This document shows positions 1 to 6,173 of a DNA stretch of 8,967 nucleotides, one piece after another. The stretch lies in NCBI GenBank assembly GCA_026982515.1, contig JALSGY010000478.1:1-8967 (forward strand). Reading direction: 5' to 3'. The stretch's first letter is position 1. Each line of letters starts with the position of its first letter. The translations under genes were made by a program, and so were the position numbers. The notes below the pieces were generated by a model. The model did not search any database. It saw only the letters and a list, made by a program, of their open reading frames with translations, and was not told the origin of the DNA. Origin of the DNA: Paracoccaceae bacterium. Its GTDB lineage: Bacteria; Pseudomonadota; Alphaproteobacteria; Rhodobacterales; Rhodobacteraceae.

Positions 1-38
1 CCCGGGTGAGGTGAGTGCGGGATTGATGGGCTCCGGGG

Positions 39-740
39 CTAATCCGGCGCCAGCATGTAGCCCGCACCGCGCACCGTCTGCAGGTAGCGGGGCTGTTTGG
101 GATCCTGCTCGATCTTGCGGCGCAGCCGGGTGATCTGCACATCCACCGCGCGTTCCTGTGCCTGGCCCCTGTCACGGCCCAGCTTTTCCACCAGTTTGGC
201 CCGGCTCACCGGCTGGTCGGGGCTGGCGGCGAAGATTCTCATCAGCTGGCTTTCGGTGGCGGTCAGGTGCACCGGCGTGTCGCCGCGCCACAATTCTCCG
301 CGTTCTACGTCGTAGCGGACGGGGCCAAGGTGGAGCACCTGCGGCACAGAGCCGGCGGGGCTTTCCTGCGGCACCCGGCGCAGGATCGCGTTGATCCGCA
401 GCAGCAGCTCCTTCGGCTCGAAGGGTTTGGGCAGATAGTCGTCGGCGCCGGCCTCGAGCCCGGCGATCCGGTCTTCGGTTTCGCCCTTGGCAGTGAGCAG
501 AAGAATCGGGGTTTCGAGCGTCTCCCGCAGGTTGCGGGTGAGGCTGATTCCGTCTTCGCCGGGCATCATCACGTCAAGCACGATCAGGTCGAACTCCAGC
601 CCCGCCAGCAGGCGGCGGGTATGGGCCGCATCGCGCGCCGCGGTCACCAGGAAGCCGTTGCGCAGCAGGAACTTCTGCAACAGCCCGCGGATGCGTTCAT
701 CATCGTCCACGATCAGCAGATGCGCTTCGGGGGCGCTCAT
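39..740 (-). CDS. petR: OmpR/PhoB-family DNA-binding response regulator, PetR-like
   Basis: A 233-residue two-domain response regulator. The receiver domain spans about residues 6-120: acidic pocket D12-D14, phospho-acceptor D56 in VLDVMMPGEDG, switch T83 in LLLTAKGE and the conserved K105 in PKPF. A winged-helix DNA-binding domain follows at about 135-230 and ends in the usual R-L-R-K-K/I ... VRGAGY signature. The protein should bind DNA as a phosphorylated dimer in the cytoplasm. Its ATG lies inside the end of the MarR gene (ATGA overlap, 4 nt), so the two are one transcript and translationally coupled. No histidine kinase is visible in the window. In Rhodobacter capsulatus an OmpR regulator paired with a MarR protein (PetP/PetR) lies upstream of the cytochrome bc1 genes and is needed for growth; the gene order and sequence style fit this. 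CenR is an alternative ortholog name that cannot be excluded. Family certain, symbol likely. Confidence 0.85.
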   Translation of the reverse strand: MSAPEAHLLIVDDDERIRGLLQKFLLRNGFLVTAARDAAHTRRLLAGLEFDLIVLDVMMPGEDGISLTRNLRETLETPILLLTAKGETEDRIAGLEAGADDYLPKPFEPKELLLRINAILRRVPQESPAGSVPQVLHLGPVRYDVERGELWRGDTPVHLTATESQLMRIFAASPDQPVSRAKLVEKLGRDRGQAQERAVDVQITRLRRKIEQDPKQPRYLQTVRGAGYMLAPD

Positions 741-1249
741 GGGGCGGAGTCCTTCAGGTTGTTGAAATGACGCCGCATCTCGGCATCCATCATCGCCTCG
801 AGCACCTTGCGAAAGCCCGCCACCGCCTCGGCCCCGGCGGCACGATAGGCGACGCGCATCCGGGTGCGCTGGGCGCGAGAAAGCTCTTCCTCGAAGGTCC
901 GGCCGCTTTCGGTGAGGTACAGGTTGCGCTCGCGCTTGTCACGGATGCCGATGCGGCTTTCCACCAGCCCGTCCTCGATCAGGGTGCGAAGAACCCGGTT
1001 GAGCGATTGCTTGGTCACCCCGAGGATATCCAGCAGATTGTTGACGGTGGTTCCCGGTGAGCGGTTGATGAAATGGATCGCCCGGTGATGGGCCCGCCCG
1101 TAGCCGTGCTTTTCGAGGATCCGGTCCGGATCGGCGGTGAAGCCCCGGTAGGCGAAGAACATCGCCTCGATCCCCTTGCGCAACTGCTCATCGGTCAGGA
1201 ACAGCAGGTCCTCGCCCCTGTGGCCGCTGCCGCCGCTACCCTCGGCCAT
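737..1249 (-). CDS. petP: MarR-family transcriptional regulator, PetP-like
   Basis: 170 residues, typical of MarR winged-helix regulators. Residues 1-20 are a glycine-rich, likely flexible N-terminus; a dimerisation helix follows at about 20-48. The winged HTH lies at about 53-115: the recognition helix is around TKQSLNRVLRTLIEDGLV (79-96) and the wing contains the basic RDKRERNLYLT stretch (103-113). C-terminal dimer helices fill the rest. The ATG at 1249 is preceded on the minus strand by GGAGGG with a 5-nt spacer, which fixes the start. The stop overlaps the ATG of the downstream response regulator by 4 nt. Such a MarR/OmpR pair next to a branched-chain aminotransferase gene matches the PetP/PetR arrangement known in alphaproteobacteria. 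The ligand is unknown. It probably binds the divergent region 1250-1426 (inference). No cysteine is present, so cysteine-based redox sensing is not supported. Confidence 0.83.
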   Translation of the reverse strand: MAEGSGGSGHRGEDLLFLTDEQLRKGIEAMFFAYRGFTADPDRILEKHGYGRAHHRAIHFINRSPGTTVNNLLDILGVTKQSLNRVLRTLIEDGLVESRIGIRDKRERNLYLTESGRTFEEELSRAQRTRMRVAYRAAGAEAVAGFRKVLEAMMDAEMRRHFNNLKDSAP

Positions 1250-1285
1250 TTGTACCCTCCGATCACAATTCGCGCGCCTGGGAAG

Positions 1286-1314
1286 ATTTTATGTCAGTCT
1301 TGTTGACTTTCCAA
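1286..1314 (-). promoter_or_regulatory. Probable sigma-70 promoter for petP-petR
   Basis: On the minus strand TTGGAA (1314-1309, four of six matches to TTGACA) is followed by exactly 17 nt and then TAAAAT (1291-1286, five of six matches to TATAAT). A start about 7 nt further on would leave a leader of about 30 nt carrying the strong GGAGGG site of petP. The region is visibly richer in A and T than its surroundings. Placement is by consensus inspection only. Confidence 0.5.
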
Positions 1315-1358
1315 GAATCAATTGTTAGCGATTCCCGGGTTTCGCGTAATTTTATGTC
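1286..1358. repeat. Direct repeat of ATTTTATGTC, two copies 63 bp apart
   Basis: The 10-mer ATTTTATGTC occurs at 1286-1295 and again at 1349-1358 in the petP/ilvE divergent region. The start-to-start distance of 63 bp is about six helical turns, so both copies face the same side of the DNA. The first copy contains the proposed -10 box of petP. The second copy overlaps a small dyad, GTCCG-AAA-CGGAC (1356-1368). This could be a binding site for PetP or another regulator (inference). Confidence 0.4.
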
Positions 1359-1426
1359 CGAAACGGACTTAATCTGCGCAACATCTGAAAAATTCGCCCC
1401 TGGCGTAATGGGAAGGATGACGAAGG

Positions 1427-2296
1427 ATGAGTGGCTCTTACGATGACCGGGACGGTCTGATCTGGATGGATGGCAGGATGGTGAACTGGCGCGATGCCAA
1501 TGTTCATATCCTCTCCCATGCCCTCCATTACGCCTCTTCCGTATTCGAGGGGGAACGGGCCTATGGCGGCAAGATCTTCAAGAGCCGTGAACATTCGGAG
1601 CGGTTGAGGCGTTCGGCGCAGCTGGTCGATTTCGAGGTGCCCTGGTCGGTGGATGAGCTGGAATGGGCCAAGGAACAGGTGCTCAGGGCCAATCGCCTGC
1701 AGGATGCCTATGTGCGTGCCGTCGCCTGGCGCGGTGCCGGCCCCGACATGGGCGTGGCCTCGGCCCGCAACCCGGTGCATGTGGCCATCGCGGTGTGGGA
1801 ATGGGGCGCCTATTACGGCGACGCCAAGATGAAAGGTGCCAAGCTGGATATTTCCAAGTGGAAGCGTCCCAGCCCCGAGACCATCCCCAGCCATGCCAAG
1901 GCGGCCGGGCTCTACATGATCTGCACCATGGCCAAGCACGCGGCCGAGGCCAAGGGCTGCTCGGACGCTCTGATGATGGACTATCGCGGCTATGTGGCTG
2001 AGGCGACGGGGGCCAACATCTTCTTCGTGCGTGATGGCGAGGTGCACACGCCGCTGCCCGATTGCTTTCTTGACGGCATCACCCGCCAGACGGTGATCGG
2101 CATGCTGAAGGATCGCCAGATCAAGGTGCACGAGCGCCACATCATGCCCGAAGAACTGGAAGGCTTCGAGCAGTGCTGGCTGACGGGCACCGCGGCCGAG
2201 GTCACCCCGGTGGGGCAGATCGGCGACTACCGCTTCGAAGTCGGTGCGCTTGCGCGGGACATTGCCGAGAGCTACGAGAAGCTGGTGCGCAGCTGA
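1427..2296 (+). CDS. ilvE: Branched-chain amino acid aminotransferase (PLP fold type IV)
   Basis: 289 residues; catalyses reversible transamination between 2-oxoglutarate/glutamate and the keto acids of leucine, isoleucine and valine, the last step of their synthesis. Class IV aminotransferase hallmarks are in order: HALHYASSVFEG (31-42), R60 of the phosphate site, the PLP lysine K158 in SHAKAAGLY, the E192 region VAEATGANIFFV, DGITR (216-220) and the C-terminal LTGTAAEVTPV (252-262). The spacing matches E. coli IlvE, whose lysine is K159, although that protein is about 20 residues longer at the C-terminus. The ATG has AAGGA about 9 nt upstream; GAAGG touching the ATG is too close to serve. 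It is transcribed divergently from petP, and the 177-bp shared region probably regulates both. I could not pick a convincing plus-strand promoter. D-amino-acid transaminase or 4-amino-4-deoxychorismate lyase are less likely given the motifs. Confidence 0.93.
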   Translation: MSGSYDDRDGLIWMDGRMVNWRDANVHILSHALHYASSVFEGERAYGGKIFKSREHSERLRRSAQLVDFEVPWSVDELEWAKEQVLRANRLQDAYVRAVAWRGAGPDMGVASARNPVHVAIAVWEWGAYYGDAKMKGAKLDISKWKRPSPETIPSHAKAAGLYMICTMAKHAAEAKGCSDALMMDYRGYVAEATGANIFFVRDGEVHTPLPDCFLDGITRQTVIGMLKDRQIKVHERHIMPEELEGFEQCWLTGTAAEVTPVGQIGDYRFEVGALARDIAESYEKLVRS

Positions 2297-2379
2297 GGCG
2301 GGGCACACGCCCGGCAAGTACCGGCAGATGACGACCCCCCGGTCAGCGCGGGAAGTAGCCGCCGTTTTCCCCTGATTTA

Positions 2380-2399
2380 GTGACTGATCGTCACGTTTT
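2380..2399 (+). terminator. Weak hairpin plus T-run after ilvE
   Basis: GTGAC (2380-2384), a TGATC loop and GTCAC (2390-2394) form a 5-bp perfect stem followed by GTTTT. The stem is short and sits 84 nt after the ilvE stop, so the call is tentative. Apart from this and the next two hairpins, nothing else is seen between 2297 and 2475. Confidence 0.3.
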
Positions 2400-2420
2400 C
2401 GGTGTGTGCCTGCCACATTC

Positions 2421-2440
2421 GGCGGCCTCTTCCGGCCGCC
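2421..2440. terminator. GC-rich hairpin in convergent gap
   Basis: GGCGGCC (2421-2427) and GGCCGCC (2434-2440) form a perfect 7-bp stem with a 6-nt loop. It lies between ilvE and the convergent small gene. There is no T-run on either side, so it may act as a transcript 3' end or stability hairpin rather than a classic intrinsic terminator. A second stem, CCGGCGC (2453-2459) with GCGCCGG (2467-2473), lies directly after the stop of the small minus-strand gene and could be its own 3' hairpin. Confidence 0.35.
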
Positions 2441-2475
2441 GCCCGGCACGTTCCGGCGCCTGCGCCGCGCCGGGG

Positions 2476-2685
2476 TCAGAGCGTTTCCGGCACCTTCACG
2501 TCACCGCGCCGCTCGATCTTCACGAAGGCCCTCACCATGGCATTGCCGTTGCGGCTTGCGGGGCGCTGCTGCAGGCGTCTGGTCGAGGGCCAGGGCAGCT
2601 GCGCGCGCTCGATGCGAAGAAACCGCGCCAGACGGGCCGAATCATCCGGCACATGGAAGTGACCAAAGGGAAGGCGTTTCATCAT
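2476..2685 (-). CDS. Small hypothetical protein, 69 residues, basic
   Basis: I do not recognise this gene. The start is the ATG at 2685, because AGGAGG lies 6 nt before it on the minus strand; an upstream in-frame ATG at 2724 has no such site. The product is 69 residues, arginine-rich, without a signal peptide, membrane segment or cysteine. It begins MMKRLPFGHFHVPDD, has a central arginine/glutamine-rich part, and ends in a regular stretch (AMVRAFVKIERRGDVKVPE) that looks like a beta-strand pair. Third codon positions are GC-rich as in the neighbours, which supports coding. It is convergent with ilvE and divergent from the Dabb gene. A DNA- or RNA-binding role would be pure guesswork. Confidence 0.6.
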   Translation of the reverse strand: MMKRLPFGHFHVPDDSARLARFLRIERAQLPWPSTRRLQQRPASRNGNAMVRAFVKIERRGDVKVPETL

Positions 2686-2834
2686 CGGTCCTCCTGTCTG
2701 CCTGGGTGGGGGCAAGCTTACCACGTTGGGCAGCTTTTCTCCAATAACATGTGGCGTGACATTGCCTCCTCTTTACCTTCGCGCGGCATTGCTCCAAAGA
2801 CGGCGCGCGTCAGCAAACCACAGCGAGCCAGACC

Positions 2835-3125
2835 ATGATCCGCCACATCGTGTTTTTCTCCGCCAGGGACAGGGCCGACCTGCCGCGCATCCTCGAGGGG
2901 CTGCGCCTGCTGAAGTCGATCGAGCATGCGGATCGCCTCGAGGTGCAGGAAAACATGCAGGCCGACGGGCTGTCGGGCGAGGTTGACGTGGTGGTCTATG
3001 GCGAGTTTGCCGACGAGGCAGCACTGGAGGCCTACAAGGCGCACCCCGTCTATCAGCAGGCGATCACCATCGTCCGCCCCCTGCGCGAGATGCGGATCGC
3101 CGCCGATATCCGCGCCGAAGGATAG
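2835..3125 (+). CDS. Dabb-domain (stress-responsive alpha/beta-barrel) protein
   Basis: 96 residues covering one Dabb domain. It starts with MIRHIVFFSARD, the typical first strand with a conserved histidine. It continues with a helix (LPRILEGLRLLKSI), a strand around the central VDVVVYGEFADEAALEAY (about 49-66) and then the characteristic HPVYQQAITIVRPL (about 69-82). Members form dimeric ferredoxin-like barrels. Some are enzymes in polyketide cyclisation or stress proteins in plants; most bacterial ones have no assigned reaction. The ATG at 2835 has only a weak purine stretch upstream, and no better start is present. It stands alone: divergent from the small gene, and ending 15 nt before the convergent pabB stop. 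The 149-bp upstream gap (2686-2834) holds no promoter that I can call with confidence. Family good, function unknown. Confidence 0.8.
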   Translation: MIRHIVFFSARDRADLPRILEGLRLLKSIEHADRLEVQENMQADGLSGEVDVVVYGEFADEAALEAYKAHPVYQQAITIVRPLREMRIAADIRAEG

Positions 3126-3140
3126 CTCAGGGGCGCCGGC

Positions 3141-4259
3141 TCAATCCAGTATCGCGAAACGCGCCTTCCACAGGGCCTCGGAATATTCCGCCTCGTCGGT
3201 GCTGTCCCACACGACACCGCCCCCCACGTTCAGCCGCAGCTCGCCGTCCTCCTGCATCACCAGGGTGCGGATCGCCACGTTGAAGCTGGCGCGCCCGTCC
3301 GGAGCGGCCCAGCCGATGGCCCCGCAATAGACATCGCGCGGGGTCTGCTCCAGCTCGGCGATGATCTCCATCGCCCGTACCTTCGGCGCCCCGGTAACCG
3401 AGCCGCAGGGAAAGAGCGCGGCGAAGATATTGCCCAGCCCGGTGCCCGGCACCAGCCGCCCCTCCACCTCCGATACCATCTGGTGCACAGTCTCGTAGCT
3501 TTCCACATGAAACAGCTCCGGCACCATGACCGAACCCGCTTCGGCCACCCGCGCGATGTCGTTGCGCAGCAGATCGACGATCATCAGGTTTTCGGCCCGG
3601 TCCTTCTCGGATGCCGCCAGCCAGGCCCGAAGGCGGGCGTCCTCGGCCGGTGTCGCGCCGCGTGCCACGGTGCCCTTCATCGGACGGGTGGTGATCGTGC
3701 CGCCGGAGACGGAAAAGAACAGCTCGGGCGAACGCGAAAGCACCGCAGGCCCGCCCAGTTCCACCAGTGCGCCATGGCCTACCGGCTGACGCGCGGCGAG
3801 GGCTGCGTACAGCTCGGCCGGCGCGGCATCGGTGTGTGTGCGCATCGGAAAGGTGAGGTTTACCTGGTAGATGTCGCCCGCGCCGATGTAGTCATGGGCT
3901 CGGGCGAAGAGCTCGCGGTAACGGGGAAAATCCATTTCCGGCTCGGGGGTACTCAGCCGCGCGCTGGTGGCTGCGGCAGGTTGCGCAGGGCGCGGGCCCT
4001 CGAAGGCGCCGAACAGCAGGAGCGGCGTGGCGCGGCCCGCGGGCATCAGCGGCCCCAGCCTGTCGGCGGCAAGGCAATAGCCCAGCTCATAGCTGGCATA
4101 GCCCGCAAGCCACAGCCCTTCGGCCCGTGCCGCCTCCATCTCGGCCAATGCGCGGGGCACGTCAGCGGGGGACTCGGCGCGTATTAGGCGCAGGGGCGCG
4201 GCAAACTCCGTGCCCCCGGCCACCGGCCCCGCATCAAAGATCACCCGCTGTTGCGTCAT
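3141..4259 (-). CDS. pabB: Aminodeoxychorismate synthase component I
   Basis: 372 residues from the ATG at 4259; another in-frame ATG at 4274 would give 377. The open frame runs much further upstream, but that part lies antiparallel within queG in another register and is not coding. The protein is the chorismate-using enzyme of folate synthesis: with glutamine-derived ammonia from PabA it makes 4-amino-4-deoxychorismate. Visible motifs are GAGDIYQVNLTFP (127-138), SRSPELFF (175-182), the RPMKGT signature with the PabB-type catalytic lysine K195, LMIVDLLRNDIARV (225-238), HVESYETVHQMVSEV (251-265), PCGSVTGAPKVRAMEII (284-300) and the C-terminal NVGGGVVWDSTDEAEYSE. Lysine in PMKGT supports PabB over anthranilate synthase TrpE. 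The N-terminal subdomain is short, common for alphaproteobacterial PabB. It follows queG by 50 nt on the same strand. No pabA or pabC is visible here. Confidence 0.88.
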   Translation of the reverse strand: MTQQRVIFDAGPVAGGTEFAAPLRLIRAESPADVPRALAEMEAARAEGLWLAGYASYELGYCLAADRLGPLMPAGRATPLLLFGAFEGPRPAQPAAATSARLSTPEPEMDFPRYRELFARAHDYIGAGDIYQVNLTFPMRTHTDAAPAELYAALAARQPVGHGALVELGGPAVLSRSPELFFSVSGGTITTRPMKGTVARGATPAEDARLRAWLAASEKDRAENLMIVDLLRNDIARVAEAGSVMVPELFHVESYETVHQMVSEVEGRLVPGTGLGNIFAALFPCGSVTGAPKVRAMEIIAELEQTPRDVYCGAIGWAAPDGRASFNVAIRTLVMQEDGELRLNVGGGVVWDSTDEAEYSEALWKARFAILD

Positions 4260-4309
4260 CCGTGCAAACCCCATCCGCTGCCCGGCCCACATAGGCCGAA
4301 ACGCACCGC

Positions 4310-5353
4310 TCAGCCAGCCCCCTCCAGCCGGGTGCAGGCCCAGCGGGCGGCGTCGGCCACGGCCTCGTCCGGGTCCTGCGTCAGGCGGGCAGCGAGCGCA
4401 AGCAGGGACGCCTCGCCGGAATTGCCGATCGCATAAAGGACATTGCGCACGAAGCGGTCGCGACCGATCCGCTTTATCGGGCTGCCCGAGAATTTCGCCC
4501 TGAAGGCGGCATCGTCCAGCACCGCCAGTTCCGCCAGCGGCGGGGCGAGAAGATCGGCCCGCGCCGCATAGCGTTGCTCGCGTGCGGCAACGGCGAACTT
4601 GTTCCAGGGGCAGACGGCGAGGCAATCGTCGCAGCCGTAGATGCGGTTGCCCAGGGCGGGGCGCAGGGCGTCTTCGACCGGTCCCTTGTGCTCGATGGTC
4701 AGGTAGGAGATGCAGCGCCGCGCATCCAGCCGCCAGGGCGCCGGGAAGGCCCCGGTGGGGCAGGCATCGAGGCAGGCGCGGCAGGTGCCGCAATGTTCCT
4801 CGCCGGGCGGGTCCGGTTCCAGGTCCACGGTGGTGAAGATGGCGCCGAGGAAGAACCAGTTTCCCATCTCGCGGCTGACCAGGTTGGTATGCTTGCCCTG
4901 CCAGCCCAGCCCGGCGGCTGCGGCCAGCGGCTTTTCCATCACCGGCGCGGTATCGACGAATACCTTGATCTCGGCCTGTGGCACCTCGGCCAGAAGCCAG
5001 CGTCCCACCCGCTTTAGCCGCTTCTTCACGATGTCATGGTAGTCGCGGCCCTGCGCATAGACGCTGATCGCGCCCCTCTCATGCCGGGTCAGCACCGCGA
5101 GGGGATCGTGTGCGGGGGTGTAGGCCTCGGCCAGCATCACCACGGAGCGCGCCGCTGGCCACAGCGCCGCCGGGTTGCCGCGCCAGTGCATGCGCTCGGC
5201 CATCCAGCCCATCTGCCCATGCATCCCGGCCCCGACAAATTCACGCAGCCGCCCGGCCAGTTCGGGCAGCGCATCCGGGCGCGTCACGCCCATTGCCGCA
5301 AACCCCTCGGCCAATGCCCTTTCCCGCAAGCGATCCTTCAGATCGTCTCTCAC
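4310..5353 (-). CDS. queG: Epoxyqueuosine reductase
   Basis: 347 residues from a GTG at 5353, chosen because AAGAGG lies 5 nt upstream; an ATG at 5443 would add 30 residues unlike the family and would cover the hairpin region. QueG is a cobalamin-dependent iron-sulphur enzyme that reduces epoxyqueuosine to queuosine at position 34 of tRNAs with GUN anticodons. Features in GTG numbering: YAQGRDYHD (99-107); the D134 acid in VDTAPVMEK; GLGWQGKHTNLVS (148-160); and two 4Fe-4S motifs, CGTCRACLDACP (C188, C191, C194, C198) and GCDDCLAVCPW (C241, C244, C248), plus C214, giving eight ligands. The C-terminal part contains one HEAT-like segment around IGRDRFVRNVLYAIGN. Length is slightly below E. coli QueG (379). 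The gene sits between the FzlA-like gene and pabB on the same strand, but two hairpins precede it, so co-transcription is uncertain. Confidence 0.92.
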   Translation of the reverse strand: MRDDLKDRLRERALAEGFAAMGVTRPDALPELAGRLREFVGAGMHGQMGWMAERMHWRGNPAALWPAARSVVMLAEAYTPAHDPLAVLTRHERGAISVYAQGRDYHDIVKKRLKRVGRWLLAEVPQAEIKVFVDTAPVMEKPLAAAAGLGWQGKHTNLVSREMGNWFFLGAIFTTVDLEPDPPGEEHCGTCRACLDACPTGAFPAPWRLDARRCISYLTIEHKGPVEDALRPALGNRIYGCDDCLAVCPWNKFAVAAREQRYAARADLLAPPLAELAVLDDAAFRAKFSGSPIKRIGRDRFVRNVLYAIGNSGEASLLALAARLTQDPDEAVADAARWACTRLEGAG

Positions 5354-5393
5354 CCCGGCCTCTTCTTCTGTCTCGAAATACTTTCGGGGTGAA

Positions 5394-5436
5394 TTGCCCC
5401 CGGCACAGACGGGGGCAAGAGGGGCAGACAGCCCCT
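5394..5436. terminator. Tandem hairpins between the FzlA-like gene and queG
   Basis: The gap of 99 nt holds two adjacent perfect stems. Stem one is TTGCCCCCG (5394-5402) with CGGGGGCAA (5410-5418), 9 bp with a 7-nt loop. Stem two is AGGGGC (5420-5425) with GCCCCT (5431-5436), 6 bp with a 5-nt loop. Neither is followed by a T-run on the minus strand. They may reduce read-through into queG, define an RNA 3' end, or act as a leader structure of queG. Confidence 0.5.
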
Positions 5437-5452
5437 GATGCAAACCCCGCGG

Positions 5453-6118
5453 CTAGAAATCCAGATCCGCATAATGAGGCGGCGGCGGGAAGCCCGGCAC
5501 GTGATCGGCCAGGATCGAGCGGAAGGCCGGGCGCGACTTGATCTTGGCATACCAGTCCTTGACGCTCGCGTTGCGGTTCCAGTCCACGTCCGATATGTAA
5601 TCGAGCGCCGAAAGATGCGCTGCGGCCGCGAAATCCGCCAGGGTCATCACGTCGCCGGCCAGCCAGCGGCGCTGGTCCAGCAGCCAGCCCATGTAATCGA
5701 GATGAAAGCGGATGGCCCTGGCACCCGCCTTCACGTTGCGGCTGTCGGGGTAGCCCTCGCCGGTGATCTTCTTGTTGACCCGCTCGTAGAGCAGTTTCGA
5801 GGTCACTTCGTGGTGGAACTTGTCGTCGAACCAGGCCACCAGGCGGCGCACCTCGTAGCGCCGGGCCGCGTCCTTGGGCAGCAGCGGCGGTTCGGGGTGA
5901 ACCTCTTCGATATATTCGCAGATCGCGGTGCTTTCGGCCATGGTGCGGCCGTCCATCTTCAGCACCGGCACCTTGCCTGCCGGGTTGCGGTGCAGGAAGT
6001 CGGTGCTGCGCTCCCAGTAGCGCTCTTCCACCAGCTCCACTTCCAGCTTCTTCTCGGCCAGTGACAGCCGCACCTTCCGGCAGAAGGGCGACAGGGGGAC
6101 GTGGTAAAGTCTGATCAT
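5453..6118 (-). CDS. fzlA: GST-fold protein, probable FtsZ-binding division factor FzlA
   Basis: 221 residues with a thioredoxin-like N-terminal GST domain (1-78) and an all-helical C-terminal domain (about 88-205). N-terminal marks are PLSPFCRKVRLSLAEK (8-23), the cis-proline region KVPVLKMDG (49-57) and ESTAICEYIEE (62-72). The helical domain has the LADF turn (160-163). A proline-rich tail, FPPPPHYADLDF (210-221), extends past the normal GST end. An ordinary glutathione transferase is possible by fold. FzlA of Caulobacter is a GST homologue that binds FtsZ and promotes constriction, and alphaproteobacterial members carry a conserved acidic C-terminal tail important for function. The tail, the W35 position and the position next to queG and mtgA favour FzlA. 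This is from memory of the family, not from an alignment. The ATG at 6118 lies 55 nt after the mtgA stop. Confidence 0.62.
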   Translation of the reverse strand: MIRLYHVPLSPFCRKVRLSLAEKKLEVELVEERYWERSTDFLHRNPAGKVPVLKMDGRTMAESTAICEYIEEVHPEPPLLPKDAARRYEVRRLVAWFDDKFHHEVTSKLLYERVNKKITGEGYPDSRNVKAGARAIRFHLDYMGWLLDQRRWLAGDVMTLADFAAAAHLSALDYISDVDWNRNASVKDWYAKIKSRPAFRSILADHVPGFPPPPHYADLDF

Positions 6119-6141
6119 CGCAAATACCGCTCGAGTAACCT

Positions 6142-6172
6142 TTGCCCCTCAATGCCGCGAAGCGCGGGGCAA
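6142..6172. terminator. Hairpin between mtgA and the FzlA-like gene
   Basis: TTGCCCC (6142-6148) pairs with GGGGCAA (6166-6172), and the mtgA stop follows directly at 6174. An alternative inner stem, CCGCG (6155-6159) with CGCGG (6163-6167) and a 3-nt loop, competes for part of the same bases. No T-run is present. It fills most of the 55-nt gap between two genes of the same strand and resembles the hairpin at 5394-5418. Confidence 0.4.
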
Positions 6173-6173
6173 T

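Noticed and set aside
267..770. Plus-strand open frame opposite the response regulator
   Set aside because: Antisense shadow of petR, no recognisable domain.
1352..2449. Long minus-strand open frame opposite ilvE
   Set aside because: It is antisense to a clear aminotransferase, rich in His, Gly and Pro without family motifs, a typical GC-rich shadow.
4260..4793. Upstream extension of the pabB frame
   Set aside because: It overlaps queG in another register and reads as Arg/Pro/Ala-rich nonsense; PabB homology begins at the MTQQR methionine.
5354..5443. Longer queG start at 5443
   Set aside because: The added residues do not resemble QueG and cover the hairpins; GTG at 5353 has a good ribosome binding site.
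5241..6152. Minus-strand open frame spanning the FzlA-like gene and queG
   Set aside because: Low-complexity Arg/Gly/Ala translation without motifs; shadow of two real genes.
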